This document shows positions 30,909-41,810 of a stretch of 64,000 nucleotides of DNA, piece after piece. The first letter of the stretch is position 1. Each line of letters starts with the position of its first letter. The notes beneath the pieces are model-generated. The model was not told the DNA's origin, did not search any database, and saw only the letters and a program-made list of their open reading frames with translations. The position numbers and the translations under genes were made by a program. The stretch comes from Tolypeutes matacus. Taxonomy: Eukaryota > Chordata > Mammalia > Cingulata > Chlamyphoridae. The DNA lies in contig JAKSZT010054334.1 of NCBI GenBank assembly GCA_026826555.1, positions 31,027,072 through 31,091,071 of the forward strand. Direction: 5' to 3'.

Positions 30909-31620
30909 ATGTGCTTGTACAGAAGCTCAAAATTAGCTAGAAATGTGACATTAGGATCTTCTCAGGTCTTTCTAGATATAGACACAGTCCTCCACATGAG
31001 TGTTGCCTTCTGGATCCCCAGGAATATGCCAGAGCTTTTTAAAGTCCCATGGACATCTCATTTCACAGATTTTCCTAAGTTGTTTGGCCAGTCTCTTTTT
31101 TTGCCCCAACTGGTATCACTGCTTCAGGCAGATGTGATGTTAAACAATTGCCTCTTTTTGTTTTGACAAACACTCTGGAGAGATTTTCCCAGTGAGTGAG
31201 CTCTGAGTCAGGTTAAATAAAGACAAGTTCTGTGAATGGTGCTTTTCTAGGGCGCTGCTGGACAGGTCAAATGCTGATAGTTCTCTGGGTATGGGGCTTT
31301 TGGGAGAGTTCTAAACCTGTTCTGTCCCCTCTAATGGCTGCAAGGCTGCTGGTTTTCACAACTACCATGGAACTGGGGAAAGTGCAATGGGGGTAGGGAA
31401 AATTAAAACACCACAAAGTTTGCTGTTCTTATTGAGAGTCAACCATTTTTCTTTTGTTTCTTTCTTTTTTAAAAATTATTGCTCCCTGAGTTATTGCAAA
31501 CCTTTGGTTAATTTCCAGAGTTCTAGAAAAGTTATTTTGACTTTTTTTTTGCCAGTGCTCTTGTTGCTTTTATGGAAGACTGAATTTTCAGAGGTCCTTA
31601 CTGTGAAATTCTGTAAGTTC
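30909..31620 (-). mobile_element. Old L1, piece 5 of 5 (5' UTR side)
   Basis: Continues with antisense old-L1 5' sequence ('tcactgcttcaggcagatgt', 'cacaaagtttgctgttctta', 'ttatggaagactgaattttc'). The far edge is approximate. Confidence 0.65.
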
Positions 31621-33240
31621 CCTCTTTGCCTCTATTTTGTACTTAAAAGTACAAACAACCTGGCTTTTGTAACTTCATTTCAGATTCCCTTCCCCAAGGT
31701 TTCCTTTCTGGGTACAAAGGAACTCAGCTTGACTCAAGTTGTATTTATCTAACTTGGGTACAGCTAGCTTTATAAGGAGTACAGGTAAGGCAACCCCTGT
31801 TTTCCTGTTTGCTGGAAAAAACAAGGGGCCTTCAAGGAAAGAACCCATAATTAGGGCAACAGAAATCCAGATGTACAAGGTGGGTATAGGATAATTCTCG
31901 CTGAAAAAGCCATCCAGTCTAGTGCTACAGCACAGAGATCCAGGTGGGAAAAGTTGCTCTTCCGGTTCCAGGAAACTGTAGAATGGCAGCCCCTTCCCCA
32001 GCAGATGCCAATGTGGCCAGTTCAAAAGCAGTGAGTGGGCGGGGAGGCTCTGAAAGGCACAGAATGCATTCAAGGTACCCTGGCTTCTTCAGGAGCAGAG
32101 AGCTCATTAGCATTTCACCATAGGGAATTCTATGGAAGAGAAAAGTCTAGGTTCAAGGTATTGTCTAGGAACACCAGAAATAGTCCTGCAGTGGGAGGAG
32201 GGGAACCTTTGGAGGACGTTGAAGATCCTTTAATAGAGGATGGTAGCAGAATAAGAAATTAGAAATTTGTGCTGTTATTGTGGTCTTATTGAATTTCTCC
32301 TAGGCTGGGGTGGTATGGAGAAGAGTGGGGTAGACTCAACTCTTTCATTGGATTTCAGCTCTAGTAGGCAAGAGTTGAAGGTGGCCTCCCTCCCCCAACC
32401 CTTTTCTTTCAGTTGCTCCTTGTGCTAGGGATACCAGATCCCAGTGCAGGAAGGAGTCTTAGGTTCACCACTTCTTCTAAGCAGTCAAAAGAGGTTTTAC
32501 CTTGTATGTGACCTAAATTGGTTTGAACCTTAGCCTTAATCTGTTTCTTAAAATTAGAGAGAAGACTAATCAAAATGACTAATTTAAAGTACTGTTAATT
32601 TAAAGACATTCTCAGTGTCCTAGAATCTCAAGTGGAGTAGAATTTCTTCCCAACAGAGGCTTCTATTAGCTAATGAGTTTCCTCTTGGGCCATCTGTGTG
32701 TTCAGGCCTTTTATCCACCTCATCTATACTTTTCAGAGCTCTTCACTCATTCTCAGGATTTAGAATTGAAAACTTTTTTCTTTTCTTTTCTTGTCAGTGG
32801 TTTAAATTTCACAAAGGAGGCATTAGAACATGAAGTTTGGGGTTAGTTCATGGGTATAGGAGAGAAAACAGTTAAACATTAAATGGGAAGAAACCCACTC
32901 ATAGAATGATGGCACATCTCTGGGAACGCCAAATAGCTTTCTTTTGTTGCTGGCTAATTTCTTGTGAATTAGGGGAAGCGCCAAGAAACATGGGGACTCA
33001 GAGCCCAGTGCCAGGGTCTGGGTATTTCTTGCCTCTTAACATCTGTCCTATTTAGGCCTCACTAAAAATTTGATGTTATTTCTTCCTGAACTAATCACAG
33101 AGCCTCGCAGGACAGCAAACACCATTTCTAGATCTGGCTTCATATAGGAATATGACTGTGGTGTGACCTTGCTAGTATATGTTTCACAGTTCCACCATTG
33201 CTCTCCTGGTCTAAGCTGATGCAGCATGGAATAGTGGCTC
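31621..33240. other. Unassigned, largely unique sequence
   Basis: No gene or repeat recognised over 1.6 kb. Frames of 121-132 codons at 31,387-31,752 (+) and 31,675-32,073 (-) overlap each other and repeat sequence and have no protein features. Confidence 0.45.
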
Positions 33241-33360
33241 ATCTTTGCACTTTTCAACAAGTAATTATTGAGCATTATATCTGGGCAGTGGGAAGTAATA
33301 GGATAAAGCTGTGAGCGAAATGGACAAAATCCCCTTACCCCCATGGAGCTCACATTCTTG
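33241..33360 (-). mobile_element. L2 3'-end fragment
   Basis: Antisense L2 tail: 'aattattgagcattatatct' followed by 'cccccatggagctcacattc'. Confidence 0.65.
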
Positions 33361-33424
33361 TGCTTTGTATATTTGGCTTTTAAAAAAAAACTTTTATGGC
33401 TATACTTTTACATTGGATACTTCA

Positions 33425-33560
33425 TTTTTTTAAATTGGCATGCCAACTCCATTTTTAGATTGTAAGCCCTTTGAAGAAAGGGACTCTGGCCATCTTGTTC
33501 ACCAAAATATTGTGCCCAGGGCAGAGTAGAAACTTGATATGCATTCATTCTGTAAATTAA
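33425..33560 (+). mobile_element. L2 3'-end fragment
   Basis: Sense L2 tail with 'agattgtaagccctttgaag' and 'atattgtgcccagggcagag'. Head to head with the preceding fragment. Confidence 0.75.
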
Positions 33561-34140
33561 TTTATTGTCCATATTCACCTTTCATGGATTTTTTTGCACC
33601 CTTATCCCCTTACACAGTAACTCAGAATTTCCAAACATTTGTGAGTTGTCATCTGTCTAGAATGATTTAAACCAGTAATGTGGTTGACTATTCATTCATA
33701 AGCTTTTGAATCAAATATTGCTGGCATGCCATGGATCTGCAAAACTAAGGACTCTCATGCTCAGAGACTTATTATCTCCACCACTGTTACCCTTTCATTT
33801 ACCCTAGGATCACAACACTAAATCCAGTGATATACTGGGGCTAGATCAAACCAGCTTGTAAGATCTGACTGTTACATTTTCAAGAAATTTGCAAGCCTGT
33901 TGGTGTCACTTTGGTAGCTTGATATGAACTATACTGGGAGTATTTACATCATGGAAACAAGCAAAAGCTACAAATCAGCATCTCCCCCCACCCTGCCAGT
34001 TGTTGAACATTTACCAGCACACCACTGGAGCAGACGGAAAGATGGGATGCATGATGATGTGTCACTGAGCCACTGAACCAGTGCTTCTAGTCTTCTTGAT
34101 AAATAAATTACAAATAAATAAATTACAAATGTTTTTGTGG
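33561..34140. other. Unassigned sequence
   Basis: Nothing recognised. Two short duplications of 'ataaattacaa' occur near 34,103-34,130. Confidence 0.4.
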
Positions 34141-34144
34141 TTTA

Positions 34145-34300
34145 ACTCCTTGATGCTCAAAAGTGTGGTTGGTGAACCAGCAGTATTGGCATCATCAGGA
34201 AGCTTGATAAAAATGCAGAATCTCAGGTTCCAGCCCAGACCTACTGGAACAGAATCTATATTTTAATAAGATCCCCAGTAAATGTATATGAACATTAAAG
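34145..34300 (-). mobile_element. MER5-type hAT element
   Basis: 'gcttgataaaaatgcagaat', 'cagacctactggaacagaat' and 'cattaaagtgtgaatg' are antisense MER5-type phrases in order. Not the same copy as the split one beside it. Confidence 0.75.
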
Positions 34301-34322
34301 TGTGAATGCATGGGTTTAAATC

Positions 34323-34417
34323 AATAGTTCTCAAACTTTAGCGTGCATCAGAATCAGGTGGAATATTTGTTTAAACACATATTGCTGGGCCTTGATTCTG
34401 AGTTTCTGATTCAATAG
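34323..34417 (+). mobile_element. MER5A element, left half
   Basis: 'atagttctcaaactttagcg' through 'tttctgattcaatag'. The right half is at 35,193-35,288; the two join in the correct order once the LTR nest is removed. Confidence 0.85.
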
Positions 34418-35192
34418 CGATCTTTGTTTGCCAGGGCTGCTGTTTCAGTTTCCTAGGCTGCTCAGAGAAAATACCATGAAATGGGCCAGGTTGCACAATG
34501 GGAATTTATTTTCTCATGGTTTTGAGGCCAGGAAAATGTCCATTCAAGGCTTCCAAGGCAATGTTTTCTTCTCAAAGACCAGTTGCTAGCAATCCTTGCC
34601 TCCTCTATCACATGGCAAGACACATGGCAGCATCTGCTGGTCTCTCTCTTCTGGGTTTTGTTGATTTTATCTTCTTGCTTCTGTGGCTTTCTCTGTCTCT
34701 GCTTGAATTTCATTTTCTTATAAAGGAATCTAGTCATAGGATTAAGATCTATCCTGGATGAAGTGGGGCACCTTAACTGAAGTAGCCTCATCAAAATGTC
34801 CTACTTACAATTGGTCCACACGCTTAGGAATGGATCAAATTTAAGAACATGTTTTTCTGGGGTATATACAGCCTCAATCCATCACAGCTGCTCTGACAAA
34901 TATCACAAACTGGTTGGCTTAAACAACAGGAATTTATTGGTTCACAGTTTGGAGGGTAGGAGGCCAAAATCAAGGTATTGGTAAGCTATACTTCACCAAA
35001 GTCAGTAGTGTTCTGGTAGTGGCTTTCTGGCAACCTATCTTTGCCTCTGTCCCATAGCAACATGTTTTTTTCTGTCTCCTCCTTTGGCCCTTCTCCTATG
35101 TCTGAATTTTCTTTGCTTATAAGGACATACTAGATTAAGTTTAGCCTCATATTAATAGGCTCTTTGTGGGAGACACGATTCAATCTACTACA
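34418..35192 (-). mobile_element. MLT1-like LTR inserted in MER5A, itself interrupted
   Basis: The left 23 bases ('tttgtttgccagggctgc' end) join with 34,892-35,192 ('tctgacaaatatcacaaact' and on), as one antisense MLT1-like LTR. It is split by a group C LTR at 34,441-34,886. Confidence 0.85.
34441..34886 (-). mobile_element. Solo LTR, MaLR-like, group C, inside another LTR
   Basis: 446 bp, TG to CA, flanked by a perfect 5-bp duplication GCTGC (34,436-34,440 and 34,887-34,891). Closely related to 8,441-8,920. Confidence 0.95.
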
Positions 35193-35288
35193 GTAGGTTT
35201 ACAGTGGGCCCTAAGAATTTGCATTTTTAACAGTTTCCCAGATAATGTTGATTCTGCTGGTCTGAGACCATACTTTGAGAATCACTGG
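35193..35288 (+). mobile_element. MER5A element, right half
   Basis: 'cctaagaatttgcattttta', 'gatgctgat'-like 'ataatgttgattctgctggt' and the terminal 'ctttgagaatcactgg'. This completes the element begun at 34,323. Confidence 0.85.
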
Positions 35289-35398
35289 TTGAAGCTATCA
35301 TTAATAGGATTTTGTGTTTCTTATAGCTGAATGTATCCTCATTGATACAGGCAGTAATGTTAAATCAGGTAAAAGTTTAGCAACCAGATTTCCATTAG

Positions 35399-35433
35399 AA
35401 ACAAACAAACAAACAAACAAACAAACAAACAAA
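35399..35433. repeat. (AAAC)n microsatellite
   Basis: Eight or more perfect AAAC units. Confidence 0.98.
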
Positions 35434-36650
35434 CTAACCCTGATTTGTAGTGTGTCAAATTCTTTGGTGTAAATACTCCTACCCTTACCAGTTTCACACT
35501 ACCAACATGGTGTCATTGAATGTGGAGTTAAGAAGAGATGTGCACAATGGGCTCTCTCGACCCTATACCAGCCGCTGCAGGACAGCCTAGAGGTCCAAGC
35601 AGAGTTAGGTTTTAAAAAGCTTTAAGCAGAGAGACTCAATTAAATTTGAGTTTTAGACTGATCTCTGTCTCCAGGCTCATTCCAACAGGGTCAGAAGGAG
35701 TCAGAGATCCACTTAGAAGACTGTGGCAATGTTTCAACTAAGGGGCTGGAACAGTGAGGAAGAAGGAGAGCTAATTAGGAGGTAGGTTTGCAGGCCAGTG
35801 GGAGTGGGGCTGAGAGCAAGAGGGGAGCCTAGGATGGCTCTCTGCGGTTTGAATGGGTGGTTGGGTGAATGGTAGTGCTATTAATTAAGATTAGGAAAAC
35901 CACCAGAAGAGGAGACAATTCTGACAGGGTTTGAGTGGAGATGATTATAATGATAAAAGAAATTATATTTGTTGCCTTATCATCCCGTCTGGCTTAGCCA
36001 TAAATTTCCCTTTTGTGACCTCCCTAGTTAGCCCTTCCCAGGCATAACTACACTTAGGAAGAAATGCACCTCCATTTGGTTTGGATGATAAGAGCAGCCC
36101 TTAGCTTCTCCACAGGTCCCTTGCTTCTGCCCTTTTGTGCTGCACAATTTCCATATGGCTTGGATGATAAAAAGCTGCCCTCAGCTTCTCCAAATGGCTG
36201 CTGCCACTCTTGCTTTTCATGCCAAATAGTTTAAAACTTTCAATCCTCAGTATCCACAGGATAGCCCTTCCCCTCACCTCTGGGTCACAATAAAGGCAAG
36301 AGCCCAGGACCCACAGATACTTTCCATCTCCCACCTCCATGGGCCATAGAAGGAGCCGAGGTATGTAAGTCCTGGATCCTCCTCCACTCTCATTCTCCCT
36401 CCACCTCTCCAAGGCTCTTTGATCTAACAAAATTGTTATTTCATGCATTCTTGTTAGTTGACACCATCTGTGTTTTTGCCTCTTTACCTGAAGAACTTCC
36501 ACAAAACATCCCAAAACAATGATTTCCTAGTCCTTTATATTATATTTAATGGAAGCTAAGTTTTAGCCTTTCTCTTGGGAATTGCCATATCATGGAAGAT
36601 TTTCATCGGACCCAAAGCTGTCACAAGCCTAACAATTGGGTGCCCTATAT
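35434..36650. other. Unassigned sequence
   Basis: About 1.2 kb with no recognised repeat or gene. A 137-codon minus frame at 36,101-36,514 shows no domain. A short internal similarity exists between 36,072-36,110 and 36,150-36,195 ('ttggatgataa(g/a)', 'cagc...tcagcttctcca'). Confidence 0.45.
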
Positions 36651-36828
36651 CAGGGTTGCCCGAAAAAATATAGGATTCACAGTTAAATTTGAATTTCAGG
36701 TTGAGTAATTTTTTAGTATAAGTATGTCACAAATATTACATACTTATATTTAAGAAAATTGTTGTTTATTTGAAATTCAAATTATATTGGACAGCCTATG
36801 TTTTTATTTGCTATGTCTCTCAACCCTA
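36651..36828. mobile_element. Palindromic MITE
   Basis: Starts 'cagggttg' and ends 'caacccta'. Inside, 'aaatttgaatttcagg' faces 'tttgaaattcaaatt' and 'agtataagtatgt' faces 'acatacttatatt', so the whole can fold into a long imperfect hairpin. It is a known type of old mammalian DNA element; I do not assign the name. Confidence 0.8.
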
Positions 36829-37757
36829 GTCCTCCATATACTCATTAGAGAGACACTTCTGATTGGCTGCACTCAATTATACAATTCACTGTGTAGGTTC
36901 CTGCTGAAAATGTTAGGACAGTCAAGTTTCTTTGTCATAGGAAGTGTAGGTTCAGAGTTCACATAAGATTCTTGTGAGGCGGGACTAGGGAAATCAAGAG
37001 GGCATGAGTCAGTAGAAAACTGGCTGACGCTGCATGCATGACACTACATGTGACAGGTCTCTAGTTTCCATTGGCCTGAAATGCATCTTCTAAGAAAGGG
37101 ATTATCTGAGTTGCCCCTGACTGATATTTTTACCGATCTTTACTCTCACTGATTACCAGCTGAAGTCTTAGGGAAGCATCCCTTGCATCTCTCCAATATG
37201 ATTCCTTGACTCAAGAAATGTTCTTCTTCAAGTTGATTTTTCGGTCTTTATCCTGAATCCTTCTGAGCAGGGTCCAACGGGCCCTACCTCTCCTGGACAA
37301 ATTGCTGGTCACATCCATGCATGCCTTCCACACCTGGGGCCTGCCTGGCAGGAGTTCCCTTGCACAGTCTGGTCTCCAGGAAGCTGCCTGGGGAGATGGA
37401 CAGGAGTTTGGAGGGCAGATGGACCTCTGCCCCAGGGCCCACAGGAGGGGCAGGTATGCCAGACTTTCCAGAAGCATGTCCCCAGTTATTGGAGGGGTAA
37501 TCATGTCCATGGTAAGTTTGACAATGTGAAATCATGAAAGTTCATGAAATACAGTGCATTAAATGCATTGCATAATCAAATTTAGGTAAATGGAAATTTA
37601 CATGGGCCAAAAACATTTTCAAGTTGTTTGCAGTTTTATAAAGATATTATTTACATGTGTATGCTTCTTGGACAGAGCATGTCTTAATCTTCTTTGTGTT
37701 TCTCAGCCTTTATACAAGTAAGTCATCACCTCTACACCTTTGCTGCCAAAACCTGCT
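36829..37757. other. Unassigned sequence
   Basis: No repeat or gene recognised. 37,211-37,535 is GC-rich with overlapping frames on both strands; no coding signal that I can support. Confidence 0.45.
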
Positions 37758-38193
37758 TGTATTAGTCAGGGTTCTTTAGGGAAACAGAATCAACAGGAGA
37801 TATATGTAAGTAGTATGAGATTTTATAAAATTGTCTCACATGACTGTGGGGATGCACAAGTCCAAGTTCTGTAGGGCAGGCTATAAACCAGGGGTTCTAA
37901 TGAAGGTCCTTGGTGAGTTCCCAGGAGATGCTGTCTGTCTGAAGTAGAGATGGAATTCCCTCTCTGAATGCTGAAATCACTTCTTTTAAGGCCTTCAACT
38001 GGTTGGATGAGATGTCACTCATTGCTGATGGCAATCTCCTCAGTTGACTCAGTTGATTAGATGTAATCTGCCATAGATGCAACCAACTCACTGATGATTA
38101 AAGTACATGAAATGTCCTTGCATTATAATTAGCTCAGTGCTTGCTTGACTAAACAACTGGGCACAATTACTTGTTGACCACATAACCATCACA
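37758..38193 (-). mobile_element. Solo LTR, MaLR-like, group B
   Basis: 436 bp, TG to CA, with a perfect 5-bp duplication CTGCT (37,753-37,757 and 38,194-38,198). Very close to 7,576-8,015. Confidence 0.92.
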
Positions 38194-38198
38194 CTGCT

Positions 38199-38549
38199 CT
38201 TATCTCTATATTCCTTTATTAAAGGTGCTACCATTCATGCCATCAACAGCACTAAGAATAGAGGAGCCATCCAAAACTCAGCCTTCTATCTTAATTCCTC
38301 CCCCACTGACACCCTAACCTTTCAAATATACCATTTAAAGCCTTCACCAATCTGCCCTTTCCCTGAATCCCCACTGCTTTAGCTCTCTCAGATGAAAGGT
38401 TGCCCTGGTCTCATAACATCTCTGATGAATTAAATGGTATTTTCTTGGGGGCAGAGACTAGATGAACAAACCATGTGGCATTGATTTTGTAATTTCCTAA
38501 TTGGTATGGGTTTGCATTTTCTTATTATTTATCCTTGTCTTCTTTCTTA
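38199..38549. other. Unassigned sequence
   Basis: Pyrimidine-rich, perhaps a worn L2 fragment ('tttcaaatataccatttaaa'), but not assignable. Confidence 0.4.
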
Positions 38550-38700
38550 GTACTGCCACTGCCTGGCTTTGGGCAGGGAACAATGCACCTCAATTTTCTC
38601 GTGGGTCAAGGTGGGGATAATAGCATTAAGTTATTAATAAGGATTAAATGAATGCCTCACACAAAGTAAGTTCTCTATAAGTACTGGTTAAGTAAAATGG
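38550..38700 (+). mobile_element. MIR SINE
   Basis: Sense MIR: 'ggctttgggcaggg', 'cctcaattttctcgtgggtc', 'ggggataatagcatta', 'aggattaaatgaatgcc' in order, ending in the 3' tail. Confidence 0.8.
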
Positions 38701-41185
38701 TGGCTCTAAGGAGATGCTATGGAACTATGGAACTATGTCTGAGTCTGAACCAGTCTTCCATCATATCTGCCAAAGTTTGGGAACTTGCCAGAGGTAAGGC
38801 CATCTTCTCATTACTAAATGGTACTTCTGAAAAACCAGAACCTGGTTTAACACCTCTCCACTAGAGTGGGACAGGCTCTAGGGAGGAGCCTTGGAACACT
38901 AACATCTCCAGATTTGTATGTATAATTGGAAGGAAGGGTTCAGGAGAACCTTGGGACTAGGCACACAATGTACATATTAGCGACAGATTGGTTCTAAGAT
39001 GCTGCACACCCTGCCCAAGAGATGTTGTCAGTTGGGCAATACTAGTGCCATCCATTTATTAATTCATATATTCTTTTATTCCACATTTATTGAACATGTA
39101 CCTCTTCTTTCTGTCAGGTACTTGGGCAAACAAAGATATGCAAAGAGCTATATCGATATCAGTCAAAATGAGCAAATCAGCCATGGAATTCAAGATGAGA
39201 TAAAGGTGGCCAGAAGCCCAAGTAAGAGAGACAAGGCATTCAGTGTTTAGCAGTCCAGGCAAGCAGGCAAGTAGGCAAGGCCACAATAGCTGATCATCTT
39301 CAAGAACGAAGCTTAGTGACCCAGATGGAGTGCAAGATAAAACTCCATGCTCAGGAGTGCTAGGAATGTAGGATGGAATAACTGGCCAGAATCTAGGCAC
39401 AAGGCTCATAGCAGGAGCCCATCTTTGGCAGGGCCAACATGGGTGATGGTAGAGGAGACTCTTGGCCAATTAGAAAGTCCTCTGTCATCCCTGGGGCTCC
39501 AGGTCCCAAATGGGAGCCCAGGGAACACAGTCATTCTAGGCTTGCTCTTGAGCTACCTGATTCTGAGTCAGAGATGATAAATTCCCCTTTGGTACAGATT
39601 TGTTTTAAAATTGGGGCAGGGTGAGCTTGCAGGAGCAAGGCATTGCTTAGTACTTGCTCTCCATTGTGTTTGGAACCTGAACCATGGAGTAAGGAGAAAA
39701 ACAAAGTCTCTTGAGGAGGAGTTCATGCTTTAACAAGAGAAGTGTGGGCAACATGAAAAGAACATCTACAGACCATATACAGACATATACATCAGGACAA
39801 CATGCTACCCTGCTCCTACCACCTCCATTTTATCAACTTCACCACCTGCACATCAATACTTAGGTGTTGCTTCATAAAGTGAACCTGCCAGAGGTAGTTA
39901 AGATTTAGTTTCCTAAAAAGAGAGCATCTTAAATATTGTAGAGTTTTTGAGAGAAGGAAGATAGATGATGTCTTAGAATAGATGTTACAGTTCATAATGT
40001 CATAGATATACTAGAACTTTCTGTTGTAACTATCTTTCTAATAATGTATTTCTGCTTGATTCTTTCACATAGAGATCATTCCTGGGTCATAAGTAATTTA
40101 AAACCCGAACCCAAGCAATTAGATACTATGGTGCCTTTTGTTAAGCTTTTTAAGGCTAAAAAATACAAAGTGTGCTTCTTTGGCTTATTTCTTGCTATTA
40201 TTTTTATTTTCAGAGTATTTTGCAAAGTGAAGATAGCCTGGATGGGATTTCTTTAATGCAGGATCCCCTGTCTCATTTTCAGAATCCTTTAAAAACATGT
40301 GTTTTCTGTTGCCTTTAAAAAGATTCTCATCTAAATGACCAGCACTCTTGGCAGCCTCAAGCCTGTGGAGTCAGATTCGTGTCCAGCCTGTGAGATTTAT
40401 TCATAGAGATTCTGTTGAAAATCAGGCTGGTTGAAGGGGATGACTGCAGACCTCGATGAGGAAGGAGGGCTGGCGGAAGTGCAGATTGAAAACCTGGTAT
40501 AAACTACCTTGCTGGCATCATGCACGTTAACCTGACACCACCGTGCTTTATGCGACTTAAGAATGGTTTTAAGTCACATATCTGTAACCTCACAGGTTAT
40601 ACTGTTTATCCAACATTAAGAAACCATTCCCAAATTTGGGTCTGCCAGTGAATTTTGCCTTTTCTTATGCCACTCTTTGAAATGGATCATTCTGTGGTTC
40701 TCCGGGCTCTTTGGGAGAGGAGATTTCATAATGAAGATCCAGCCGGCAGTAACAGGGGTGTCTGTCTGTGGTACAGCCGCCCATCCCCAGTCCGAAATCA
40801 ATGAAGGCGGTGAAGATTAAGTTATCCTGTGGCTTCAAGTGTGGTTGGGTAGCCATTGGCGGAGTCGCTGAAAATAGGCCCCTCCACGGAAAGACAGTCT
40901 TTTGGGGCTGGTTGGCTCCAGGATAGTCCTGGGAGTCTCCAGGGCGGCGCCAGAGGAGGAGTCCTCTAACCTAGCAGAAATCCGGGACATAGAGGAAGGT
41001 GGGATTTTTGGTTCTTCTGGGGTGACAGCATCTCCCCTCAGGCCACGGTTTGACACCGTCTCTCTGTGCAGCCCTGTCCCACTGCCCTTTGTTCCAGGTA
41101 GCCCCTGAGCCTTCAGTTAACCAGCAGCCTCATCAACTTGACACATTGAGGGGGTGGAGGAGACGCACCCAGCATAGGTTTAAGC
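38701..41185. other. Low-repeat sequence, GC-richer from 40.4 kb
   Basis: The longest stretch almost free of nameable repeats. 39,060-39,160 may hold a worn L2 tail. 40,330-41,110 has more CpG than its surroundings ('agcggc', 'ggcggagtcgctg', 'gggcggcgcc'). Frames there (61-76 codons) overlap on both strands and I do not recognise a protein. It could hold a regulatory region or a non-coding exon. Confidence 0.4.
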
Positions 41186-41401
41186 CAGGGATTCTTAACA
41201 GGGGTCCATGAGCTGAAATTGAAATACAAAAACAAAACAAAGCAAAACAAAACAAAAAAACATTCTTGTGGGGATGTGTTGGTGCAGGTGTGATGTATTT
41301 ATTTAATAATACACAGTGTAGTGTGGACTTAGTAAGGGGTCTCTGGTTTTCACCTGACTGGCAAAGGGGTCCATGGCACAAAAAAAGGTTAAAAACCCCT
41401 G
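41186..41401 (-). mobile_element. Small hAT-like MITE with inverted ends
   Basis: Left 'cagggattcttaac' faces right 'ggttaaaaacccctg'. The interior, including 'attcttgtggggatgtgttg' and 'gtgatgtatttatttaataa', is the reverse of 57,138-57,325. An (AAAAC)n-like stretch lies at 41,227-41,260. Flanking 8-mers do not match. Confidence 0.75.
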
Positions 41402-41589
41402 GAACCTTTTCCTAAAGCCTGGTTTACCGAGAACAACCAGCTCCCTTCCCTCCACTTCCCCCAATAAAACCCCACCACTCCCTGCGTTTCTTCCATTTCT
41501 TTTCCTCTGCGTTTTCTTCCCAGGAATAGTTGGGGAAGGATCCAGGGGAGGGGTGTGGAGCGTTGCACATCATCATTTCTCTTCGGAGC
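41402..41589. other. Unassigned, pyrimidine-rich
   Basis: No family recognised. Confidence 0.4.
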
Positions 41590-41810
41590 CTAATTTATTG
41601 CCAGCAGTCGGGTTCCGAAAGCCCACTTGACTAAATACTGCCGGATTTGTTCAGAGGCCCCGCTCAGGGAGACCGGGCGGGCGCTCCTTGCACCATCTGC
41701 CAGTAGATGGCGCTCCGGCCCCGCTCAGCCGCCCAGAGAGCCGCAGCACCTGGGGCTGGACCTCTGCGGGCCAAACCGAAATCCGGTGCTGCCCGCGCAG
41801 GCAAGAGGCA
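41590..41810. other. Small GC- and CpG-rich patch
   Basis: About 220 bp with many CpGs in an otherwise CpG-poor window, no repeat phrases, and immediately followed by AT-rich sequence. It contains the CTCF-like site below. Overlapping frames of 61-97 codons cross it without protein features. Too short for a classic CpG island; could be a regulatory element or an unannotated first exon. Confidence 0.55.
41700..41713 (+). promoter_or_regulatory. CTCF-binding-motif match
   Basis: CCAGTAGATGGCGC fits the core CTCF pattern CCASYAGRKGGC without a mismatch and extends into the usual GC step. It lies in the GC-rich patch outside any recognised repeat. Occupancy is not shown by sequence. Confidence 0.6.

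Noticed and set aside
36101..36514. 137-codon minus-strand open frame
   Set aside because: Lies over a locally duplicated pyrimidine-rich stretch and shows no family resemblance.
39059..39469. 136-codon minus-strand open frame
   Set aside because: Overlaps a possible L2 tail and plus-strand frames; no domain seen.
40902..41108. Coding exon in the CpG-richer unique region
   Set aside because: Frames exist on both strands of the same stretch and neither shows a recognisable protein or convincing splice sites.
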